Positions 15,757 through 20,605 of a stretch of DNA of 20,605 bases are shown piece by piece (positions within the stretch are counted from its first letter, which is position 1; the number at the start of each line of letters is the position of its first letter). The position numbers and the translations under genes are program-made. The stretch comes from an uncultured Erysipelotrichaceae bacterium (GTDB lineage: Bacteria > Bacillota_I > Bacilli_A > RFN20 > CAG-826), in contig CAMYZF010000013.1 of the NCBI GenBank assembly GCA_947303755.1, positions 1-20,605 of the forward strand. Direction: 5' to 3'. The notes under the pieces are model-generated. The model made no database searches and was not told the origin of the DNA. It saw nothing but the letters and a program-made list of their open reading frames with translations.

Positions 15757-16145
15757 GGGGTCGACTTAGTTTCGACAGGGTTGATGCCTGGCAATAACTG
15801 CAGCTGGCTGGTAACCATTCTACCAAACAAAAATAACTGACAACAGTTATATGAGAGCTCCTAGAGCTCAATCACTCTGCTTAGCATAAGCTACTCGACA
15901 TAGAGACCGGCAAAATTGTCGGACAGAGCGCCACTTGAGGTTTTAGCCTTTCACGCTCAATAATGGTGTCATAACAAAAGGATAGGAAGACATAGTTGAC
16001 TCGCTAAAGTTGACCGAAAGTTAAGGAGTCTCGCGTGACTAGTTACGATATACGAAAGCACGTTAAACACTAAATATCGTCTAAGCTGTAGACGTTATTG
16101 TGGGGCCTTCTCTGGACACGGGTGCAATTCCCGCCGACTCCACCA
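15757..16145 (+). ncRNA. ssrA: Transfer-messenger RNA (tmRNA)
   Basis: This RNA of about 389 nt rescues stalled ribosomes by trans-translation with SmpB. The 5' end GGGGTCG (15757-15763) pairs with CGACTCC (16135-16141) as the acceptor stem, followed by discriminator A and an encoded CCA (16143-16145). The typical TTTCGACAGGG segment follows the 5' arm. The open tag frame after ATAACT appears to start with GAC (15839) and encodes DNSYMRAPRAQSLCLA, ending at TAA 15887-15889. A T-arm GGG-TGCAATT-CCC is visible at 16120-16132, with G where Psi55 normally lies. The resume codon is an inference from the UAACU element; GCN is more usual. The gene is on the same strand as and just upstream of rlmH. 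Confidence 0.95.
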
Positions 16146-16157
16146 AGAAGCACAATT

Positions 16158-16184
16158 GATTCGCTCGAGCGAATCTTTTTCTTT
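16158..16184 (+). terminator. Intrinsic terminator of tmRNA
   Basis: GATTCGCTC-GAGCGAATC is a perfect palindrome (practically a 7-bp stem with a TCGA loop), followed by TTTTTCTTT. It begins 13 nt after the tmRNA CCA end. Confidence 0.9.
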
Positions 16185-16203
16185 AAAAAAGAAAGATGTG
16201 AAT

Positions 16204-16209
16204 TATAAT
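16204..16209 (+). promoter_or_regulatory. -10 box of rlmH
   Basis: Perfect TATAAT ending 6 nt before ATG 16216; a weak CTTTAA lies at the -35 distance (16181-16186). A leaderless transcript is predicted, in agreement with the start expected from the RlmH family. Confidence 0.6.
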
Positions 16210-16215
16210 AAAGAC

Positions 16216-16695
16216 ATGAAAATAAGAATAATCGCTGTTGGAAAAGTTAAAGAAAACTTTTTAAAAGATGGCATTTTAGAATATGAAAAAAGGATTTCTG
16301 GTTATTCAAAAATCGAGATAATCGAAGTTGATGATTCAAAAGTAAAAGACAATCCTAACGAATCAGAAATTTTAAAAGTTATAAACGAAGAAGGAAAACG
16401 GATCTTATTGAAGATAAAAGATAGCGATTATGTTATCAATCTTGATTTAAATAAGAAAGAAATGGATTCAATCGAATTCTCTAAATTTCTAAATCAAAAA
16501 CTTGTTGAAAACGGAGCATCAATTACATTCGTTATAGGTGGTTCATATGGTTTATCTGCTGACGTCAAAAGCAGGGCCAACTATTCTTTTTCTTTATCGA
16601 AAATGACTTTCCTTCATCAAATGACAAGGCTAATTTTATTAGAGCAAATATATAGGGCATTCAAAATATTGAATAACGAAATCTATCATAAATAG
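16216..16695 (+). CDS. rlmH: 23S rRNA pseudouridine-1915 N3-methyltransferase RlmH
   Basis: This 159-residue SPOUT-fold enzyme methylates pseudouridine 1915 in helix 69 of 23S rRNA using S-adenosylmethionine. Length equals that of typical Bacilli homologues. The start MKIRIIAVGKVKENF is the family N-terminus, so I reject the 20-residue upstream extension that would begin at 16156 inside the tmRNA terminator. The SAM-binding FVIGGSYGLS segment and the C-terminal SKMTFLHQMTRLILLEQIYRAFKI...YHK knot are intact. rlmH is commonly found near oriC in Bacilli, consistent with the gdpP-dnaB cluster 4 kb away. The gene is directly followed by the promoter of the next gene. Confidence 0.97.
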   Translation: MKIRIIAVGKVKENFLKDGILEYEKRISGYSKIEIIEVDDSKVKDNPNESEILKVINEEGKRILLKIKDSDYVINLDLNKKEMDSIEFSKFLNQKLVENGASITFVIGGSYGLSADVKSRANYSFSLSKMTFLHQMTRLILLEQIYRAFKILNNEIYHK

Positions 16696-16696
16696 G

Positions 16697-16702
16697 TATA
16701 AT
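16697..16702 (+). promoter_or_regulatory. -10 box of the O-antigen-ligase-like gene
   Basis: Perfect TATAAT, starting just after the rlmH stop and ending 7 nt before ATG 16710. GTG 16704 is in frame but lies upstream of the predicted transcription start, so ATG 16710 is preferred. Confidence 0.6.
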
Positions 16703-16709
16703 AGTGCAT

Positions 16710-18158
16710 ATGGCTAGCAAATCATTCAGAGAAGAATATGAATCAATTGGTGGTTTTTTAGTCCTCGAACTTTTAGCCTTGGTTGGCTTTGGTCTTGGAG
16801 GAGTAAATCTCATTTTCCAATACGCAGGTTTTATCATCGCTTTGATCGCTACATTCTTTGCTTTTAAGAACTTTACGAAAGAAGATTTGAAACCAATTTT
16901 ATTCGTGGGAGTGCCGTTATTTTTGATGTCTATTTTTACATCATTTTCTCACTACTATGATTGCTTCCTTTCGTTCAATATCCTTGCAAAAATCGGTTCG
17001 TTTTTAGCGATCATCTCATTTTTTGCAGTCGGATTATCTGCTAGAAGAATGCAGTCTTTGTCGTATAAAAAAGTCTTGTATTGTTTAGGCGGTGGATTAG
17101 CTTTAATCACACTTATTTCTACAATAATCACCTGGTCACAATACGGTTTATTTTATCCGCTAATTCATAAAAATGCTGGCTCATATTATTACGATGGAAA
17201 TCTTTATTCGATTTTAAATGAGATGGCCTGGCTTAATGGTTTCAAGATTTCGGAAGTTTCTCAAAACTACGGTGGAACCTTTGCGCTTCTTTCTGCTTGT
17301 TTTTTGCCGGCTTTATTATTTATAAAATTTAAAGAAGATAAAATTTCATTCCTATTTTTCGCTGCGATCGGTGGAATTGGTTTAATCTCAATTCTGTCGA
17401 TTCCTAACTTTTATGCGTTAATTGTTTTTGCTATCGCTTTCCTAGCCGCTTTGTTCTACCGCTTCTTGAGAAACAATGCTCTAGCGATGAAAATTTTAGG
17501 TTATTCAGTTTTAGTGGCAGCCGGTATTGCTGCAGTATTAATCTTCTTTGCGATTTTAAATAACTCTGTTAAAGGTGCTCACGATACGATTGCCAGCGCT
17601 TCTTTCTTAGATAGAATTTTTAATTCTAATAAAATTATGTTGGTTGGTAATAAAATTATTGAAGCCGCTTTAAAACCATTTAACTTATTTGGAATTAATA
17701 CAGTTCAATATCATGATGGTTATATATTCTCTAAAACTGATATCTTAACTTCGTCAGGAAGTTTCGAAATCGAAATAATCCGTGAAGGCGGAATATTCGC
17801 TTTCCTATTCTTCTTGGTCTTTGTCTTCTTTGCTTATGAAGCGTTTGCGAGATATCTTAAAACCTCTAAAGACGATAACTATGTTAAGGTTATCTTATTA
17901 ACCTTTGTCGTTGCCTTTGTTTTATATTCGACAATTTGCTATGAGATATTCCCACTAACACATAGTGAAACTTCTTATTATCCATTTACTCAATCATTAT
18001 CATTTTATCTTGTCTTGTTTATTATTGGTTTTATCATTCTTCCTAAAGGAAAAGAAGAAATTGAATTCAAAGAAATCAAACGTGATTCAAAACCAACAAA
18101 TAAGAATGCAGATGATGATTATAGTTTTAGTGATGTGACGGAGGAAGAAATTATATGA
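16710..18158 (+). CDS. Polytopic membrane protein, O-antigen ligase/polymerase-like
   Basis: This 482-residue protein has roughly eleven to twelve hydrophobic helices and a large outside loop around residues 285-360 after the seventh or eighth helix. It ends in a charged cytoplasmic tail (about 445-482). The layout, together with a SFEIEIIREGGIFAFLFFL segment that leads from the loop into the next helix, recalls the Wzy/O-antigen ligase (PF04932) group. Those proteins polymerise or ligate lipid-linked glycans on the outer face. I cannot see decisive catalytic Arg/His motifs, so the assignment rests on layout and on the envelope-glycan neighbours. The stop TGA overlaps the start of the next gene by 4 nt (ATGA), so the lipoprotein is translationally coupled and probably a functional partner. 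No Shine-Dalgarno sequence precedes ATG 16710. Confidence 0.65.
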   Translation: MASKSFREEYESIGGFLVLELLALVGFGLGGVNLIFQYAGFIIALIATFFAFKNFTKEDLKPILFVGVPLFLMSIFTSFSHYYDCFLSFNILAKIGSFLAIISFFAVGLSARRMQSLSYKKVLYCLGGGLALITLISTIITWSQYGLFYPLIHKNAGSYYYDGNLYSILNEMAWLNGFKISEVSQNYGGTFALLSACFLPALLFIKFKEDKISFLFFAAIGGIGLISILSIPNFYALIVFAIAFLAALFYRFLRNNALAMKILGYSVLVAAGIAAVLIFFAILNNSVKGAHDTIASASFLDRIFNSNKIMLVGNKIIEAALKPFNLFGINTVQYHDGYIFSKTDILTSSGSFEIEIIREGGIFAFLFFLVFVFFAYEAFARYLKTSKDDNYVKVILLTFVVAFVLYSTICYEIFPLTHSETSYYPFTQSLSFYLVLFIIGFIILPKGKEEIEFKEIKRDSKPTNKNADDDYSFSDVTEEEII

Positions 18159-19024
18159 AGAAAAAATCTTTAATTTTGTTAATGTTTATTCCTTTTTTGG
18201 CTGGATGCACTAAAACGGAAGAGCTTTATGCTGACTATGCATATAAGTCTTCTAACTTCATGGAAAACTACTACACCGAACACAATGGAGTGGATCAACT
18301 TAAGGTTGCATCGACAAACTCTTTTAACCTACACGAGAATTATGGTTACAATTCCACAAACTCATTGAAATATGTTCGACCAGAAGACAATCCTGAAGGA
18401 TATCCTTGGTCTGAAAGTGTTGAAAATTATTCTAATGAATATGGAAGACATAACAATTTAACCTCTATCGATTCGTCATTTGCTTATGGCTATCTATCCA
18501 AGCTTTATGATGGTCGAGTTAGATGTGAGGGCAAATATGAATTATCGCGTGTGCAATTAGATAGAGGCGGATATGCGACATTTTTCCCAAAGAAACTTAA
18601 TAATTATCGTTTATTTGCTTTTTCTTTAAGGGGCGCGACTGACTATTACAAGGATAATCTTCCAACTCCGTTTGGTAATAGCACCGGCAAAGTTCCTTGC
18701 AAGATTGATATCAATATCAAATTCTATAAACATATCCTTAACTCAGATCAATATGATGTAGTAGATTTAAAACTTTCGGATGTTGAAATACCTGCTGATG
18801 CTGGTGGAAGCACTAATCTTGTTACTGTCTATCTAGCAGAAGATAATGATGATGGCACAAGAACTTTGTTATATTCTCCGATTACCGAGACTGTCGCAAT
18901 GTCGTTTGATTTCACACTTAAAAACGATATCCCTGGATTGAGCGATGATTCAAAAGCTGAAAGTGATCATCACTTCGCAGTTATGCTTTACGAAGTATTA
19001 TTCCCAAAATCAACTTGGAGATAA
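18155..19024 (+). CDS. Surface lipoprotein of unknown function
   Basis: This 289-residue protein has a lipoprotein signal peptide with lipobox LAGC (C18), so it is anchored on the outer face of the membrane. The mature part is rich in Tyr, Asn and Asp, with alternating strands such as GRVRCEGKYELSRVQ and YRLFAFSLRG, suggesting a beta-sandwich of the carbohydrate-binding kind. I recognise no family. The ATG overlaps the upstream stop by 4 nt and has a strong GGAGG, so it is co-expressed with the O-antigen-ligase-like membrane protein. A shared role in assembling or binding a surface glycan is an inference. The gene ends at a strong bidirectional terminator. Confidence 0.85.
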   Translation: MKKKSLILLMFIPFLAGCTKTEELYADYAYKSSNFMENYYTEHNGVDQLKVASTNSFNLHENYGYNSTNSLKYVRPEDNPEGYPWSESVENYSNEYGRHNNLTSIDSSFAYGYLSKLYDGRVRCEGKYELSRVQLDRGGYATFFPKKLNNYRLFAFSLRGATDYYKDNLPTPFGNSTGKVPCKIDINIKFYKHILNSDQYDVVDLKLSDVEIPADAGGSTNLVTVYLAEDNDDGTRTLLYSPITETVAMSFDFTLKNDIPGLSDDSKAESDHHFAVMLYEVLFPKSTWR

Positions 19025-19037
19025 TAAACAATAATCA

Positions 19038-19067
19038 AAAAAGGTTGTCGTATTAGACAACCTTTTT
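19038..19067. terminator. Bidirectional intrinsic terminator overlapping a gene end
   Basis: AAAAAGGTTGTC and GACAACCTTTTT form a perfect 12-bp stem with loop GTATTA (19050-19055). It serves the plus-strand lipoprotein and the minus-strand ATP-grasp gene. The stop codon of the latter (19053-19055) lies in the loop, so one stem arm is coding sequence. Confidence 0.9.
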
Positions 19068-19952
19068 AATATCTAACCATTCGCCAATTTCGAAGTCAGC
19101 TTTATCATCATCGAATATCAACGTTCCTTTAGCAGGTGTAAACGTTAATTCGGAGAAATAGATTTTTCCATCGATGTTATAAAGATCGACTCTTACAAAC
19201 GGGAAGTCCTCTGCCATCTTTTCAGCAAGCTTCACCATATCATTCCAATTTGGCGGAATTGGGTTTCCTTCTTCACGTTTCTTCCAACCGTTGAACTGAG
19301 CTCCATCAAATGGGGTCCAATCGATGTAATAATTATTGTAACGAATATCGACTCCTCGTCCAGTTACAACATACATATATTTGGCCTTACCATTGAAGAC
19401 GTGAATTTTGTATTCTGTTGGTAAATCACCGTCAAAACCTAAATATTTTTCAATTATGATTTGTGGTTTGATTGGTGAATAATGTCTCTCCATCGTCATC
19501 TTTCCGTAGTCGGTTTTTAACCATTTTTGGAATTTCTTTTTGGAGGTTTCTTTATCATATTTTGATTTGTCTAAAACGATCTCGTTGAAAGCACAAGCGT
19601 GAGTGCATTTCATCACAAATTGATTTGGAAGTTTATCAAAATCGATGTCCTCAAATTTATCAAAAATTCCATAGATTGGGATGAGATATTTTTCTAATCC
19701 TTTTTCAGTTAGATACTCTCTTACTCCTGCTCGACCAGCGGCTTTACTCACCAGTGGATTTTTTGGATAAGAAAATAAACGAAGATATTGAAGTTTCTCA
19801 GTGTATCTAACTGGATTCTTCAAATTAAGTTTGTGATGAGTGATGTATTTATATTGATGCTTAACATAACTTACTGGAAAAAGTCTAAAAATCGGTTTGA
19901 ATGGTAAAACCAATGCTCTTTTTAGTCTGTTTTCCTTTAAGTTCTTATTCAT
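19053..19952 (-). CDS. TupA-like ATP-grasp protein (capsule/teichuronopeptide type)
   Basis: This 299-residue protein matches the ATP-grasp TupA-like family (PF14305), named after a teichuronopeptide biosynthesis protein and common in capsule and exopolysaccharide clusters. Visible signatures are NPVRYTEKLQYLRLF (46-60), VREYLTEKGLEKYLIPIYGIF (77-97), LPNQFVMKCTHAC (108-120), IIIEKYLG (165-172), EYKIHVFNGKA (180-190) and RVDLYNIDGKIYFSELTFTP (254-273). The last carries the probable metal ligands D256 and E268. It probably ligates an amino acid or amine to a carboxylated sugar or peptide, but the true substrates are unknown. The start ATG 19952 lies 8 nt after a clear -10, with no Shine-Dalgarno sequence. 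It is a single gene, convergent with the lipoprotein gene. Confidence 0.88.
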   Translation of the reverse strand: MNKNLKENRLKRALVLPFKPIFRLFPVSYVKHQYKYITHHKLNLKNPVRYTEKLQYLRLFSYPKNPLVSKAAGRAGVREYLTEKGLEKYLIPIYGIFDKFEDIDFDKLPNQFVMKCTHACAFNEIVLDKSKYDKETSKKKFQKWLKTDYGKMTMERHYSPIKPQIIIEKYLGFDGDLPTEYKIHVFNGKAKYMYVVTGRGVDIRYNNYYIDWTPFDGAQFNGWKKREEGNPIPPNWNDMVKLAEKMAEDFPFVRVDLYNIDGKIYFSELTFTPAKGTLIFDDDKADFEIGEWLDIKKVV

Positions 19953-19960
19953 TGCTAAAA

Positions 19961-19989
19961 AGTATATTCTTTTAAAGACTTTAATTCAA
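19961..19989 (-). promoter_or_regulatory. Promoter of the TupA-like gene
   Basis: On the minus strand TTGAAT, 17 nt spacer, TATACT. The -10 ends 8 nt before ATG 19952, predicting a leaderless or near-leaderless mRNA. Confidence 0.65.
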
Positions 19990-20002
19990 ATTAGTTATGG
20001 TT

Positions 20003-20008
20003 TAACAT
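20003..20008 (+). promoter_or_regulatory. Possible -10 box of the small membrane protein gene
   Basis: TAACAT ends 7 nt before ATG 20016; TTTAAT lies at the 17-nt -35 distance (19980-19985). Weak by itself, but the spacing agrees with the other genes here. Confidence 0.35.
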
Positions 20009-20015
20009 TGTTGCT

Positions 20016-20360
20016 ATGAAAAAGGCATTTACCAAATGGTACAACTATCTTCTTGCGTTAGGGCTATGCGCTCTTGCTGTAGGGATATCTCTTGCGATCT
20101 ATTTTATTATAAATAACCAAGACAAATGGCCGGCCATATATATTAGTTATGTTTTATTGTTCTCCGGTGTTATCTATATTGGTGGTGGCTTTATTAGCCA
20201 AGATATATATCGTGGAATAAAAAGAAAACAAACCAAAAACTGGGATTATCCACTTGAACAAAAGTTTCTTGATGTGGCCTGGCGAATCTTTATGCCGTTT
20301 CTAGTTTCTGGTGTCCTTCTTTTGATAAGTGGTTTAATCACTTTCCTTATTTTTAGATAA
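20016..20360 (+). CDS. Small membrane protein of unknown function
   Basis: This 114-residue protein has three predicted membrane helices (about 11-32, 41-59 and 92-113). Between the second and third is a basic loop with SQDIYRGIKRKQTKNWDY that is probably cytoplasmic. I recognise no family and see no catalytic motif. It diverges from the TupA-like gene across 63 bp that hold both promoters. No obvious terminator follows before the next promoter at 20377-20405. Its coding status is supported by a single clean frame, typical membrane protein composition and the -10 spacing seen at other starts; the function is open. Confidence 0.7.
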   Translation: MKKAFTKWYNYLLALGLCALAVGISLAIYFIINNQDKWPAIYISYVLLFSGVIYIGGGFISQDIYRGIKRKQTKNWDYPLEQKFLDVAWRIFMPFLVSGVLLLISGLITFLIFR

Positions 20361-20376
20361 ATATTTATTTATAAAA

Positions 20377-20405
20377 TTCACTTCTTAAATTATTTGTATT
20401 ATAAT
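20377..20405 (+). promoter_or_regulatory. Promoter of a leader transcript upstream of the terminal lipoprotein gene
   Basis: TTCACT (20377-20382), 17 nt spacer and a perfect TATAAT (20400-20405). The predicted transcription start is near 20412. It drives a leader holding a short ORF and a terminator-like hairpin. Confidence 0.65.
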
Positions 20406-20417
20406 ACAGGTACAAGT

Positions 20418-20456
20418 ATGATTCTCGAACTTGTCCCAATTAAAACCATTAAGTAA
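20418..20456 (+). CDS. Putative 12-residue leader peptide
   Basis: The frame ATG...TAA encodes MILELVPIKTIK. It begins 12 nt after a perfect -10 and has a weak AGG 7 nt upstream. Six of twelve residues are Ile, Leu or Val. Its second half overlaps the left arm of the terminator-like hairpin, as in classical attenuation leaders. The start codon lies in the loop of another small hairpin (ACAAGT 20412-20417 with ACTTGT 20429-20434). It is too short for composition to prove coding, so the call is tentative. Confidence 0.35.
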   Translation: MILELVPIKTIK

Positions 20457-20489
20457 TTCTCACTAATGTTTTTGTTGGGATTTTTCTTT
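20434..20489 (+). terminator. Terminator or attenuator hairpin in the leader of the terminal lipoprotein gene
   Basis: TCCCAA pairs with TTGGGA (20475-20480), AAAA (20442-20445) with the T-run, and CATTA (20447-20451) with TAATG (20464-20468). The result is a long imperfect stem with a 12-nt loop, followed by TTTTTCTTT. It lies between a promoter and the next gene in the same direction, so it either ends a short RNA of about 75 nt or controls read-through. Confidence 0.7.
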
Positions 20490-20536
20490 ATCTACTTGAT
20501 TACAATCTGAAAGATTAAAAGAAAGGAAAATAATCT

Positions 20537-20605
20537 ATGAAGAGAAAATTCTTAATTCTCGCTCCTGTGATTGCCTTAGTGTTATCAGGATGTACATTAT
20601 TTGGT
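20537..20605 (+). CDS. Lipoprotein, 5' end only (runs off the window)
   Basis: Only 23 codons are visible. They show a lipoprotein signal: MKRK, a hydrophobic stretch, and a lipobox LSGC with the acylated Cys at residue 19. AAAGGA about 9 nt upstream of ATG 20537 is a usable Shine-Dalgarno sequence, unlike at most other promoter-proximal genes here. A possible second -10 (TACAAT, 20501-20506) lies after the attenuator-like hairpin. The mature protein is outside the window, so no function can be given; substrate-binding lipoproteins are one common possibility. Confidence 0.75.
   Translation, partial: MKRKFLILAPVIALVLSGCTLFG

Noticed and set aside
16156..16215. Upstream 20-residue extension of RlmH
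   Set aside because: It would begin inside the tmRNA terminator and upstream of the -10 box; family members start at MKIRIIAVGK.
16704..16709. GTG start for the O-antigen-ligase-like gene
   Set aside because: It lies 2 nt after the TATAAT and upstream of the expected transcription start; ATG 16710 fits the spacing of the other genes.
18155..18158. Possible Mycoplasma-type code with TGA as Trp
   Set aside because: The window uses TGG for Trp, shows no in-frame TGA inside conserved genes, and has TGA as a stop in an ATGA overlap with a gene that has its own strong ribosome binding site.
20405..20536. T-box or known riboswitch in the lipoprotein leader
   Set aside because: No T-box AGGGTGG element and no conserved core of a riboswitch class that I know is visible; only the ORF and hairpins can be supported.
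1..20605. CRISPR arrays, insertion sequences, prophage or attachment sites
   Set aside because: I saw no regularly spaced repeats, transposase or integrase frames, or flanking inverted repeats.

Overview
The window is a 20.6-kb piece of a low-GC chromosome. It carries 17 protein-coding genes, one tmRNA gene, a short leader ORF and several clear intrinsic terminators. The conserved genes (gdpP, rplI, dnaB, a yycJ-type hydrolase, rlmH, ssrA) point to Bacillota, class Bacilli. CotH-like and Cys-rich lipoproteins and many envelope-glycan genes suggest an uncultured, probably host-associated lineage near Erysipelotrichales or the Acholeplasma/RF39 groups; this placement is an inference. The genetic code looks standard: TGG encodes Trp throughout and TGA serves as a stop once (18156-18158).

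Left part (1-6934): a truncated esterase gene on the minus strand diverges from a short-leader iron-dependent alcohol dehydrogenase gene. Next come a CotH-kinase-like lipoprotein, then a large membrane protein of GT-C-like layout followed by a GtrB/DPM-type glycosyltransferase. The last two are probably an operon that decorates an envelope polymer through a lipid-linked sugar. A minus-strand GT4 glycosyltransferase, similar to glycolipid or lipoteichoic-acid-anchor enzymes, converges on this operon at a shared bidirectional terminator.

Middle part (8164-13226): gdpP-rplI-dnaB-yycJ-small ORF form one tightly packed plus-strand operon. This is the arrangement usually found near oriC in Bacilli, but here without purA and walRKHI between dnaB and yycJ. 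Next is a UDP-sugar dehydrogenase homologue that has lost the catalytic cysteine, and it converges on a minus-strand membrane protein at another bidirectional terminator.

Right part (15719-20605): ssrA (tmRNA) ends at a palindromic terminator and is followed by rlmH. An O-antigen-ligase-like membrane protein and a lipoprotein overlap by 4 nt. A TupA-type ATP-grasp gene lies on the minus strand, then a small membrane protein. At the right edge is a promoter with a 12-codon leader ORF and an attenuator-like hairpin, upstream of a truncated lipoprotein gene.

The most consistent global signal is promoter geometry. Most promoter-proximal genes have a TATAAT-like box only 6-10 nt before the start codon and no Shine-Dalgarno sequence. 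Most operon-internal genes have a Shine-Dalgarno sequence or are translationally coupled. This suggests widespread leaderless mRNA. The other items most worth following up are the cysteine-less UDP-sugar dehydrogenase, the leader/attenuator at 20377-20536, the altered CotH active-site motif, the tmRNA tag, and an insertion in DnaB.
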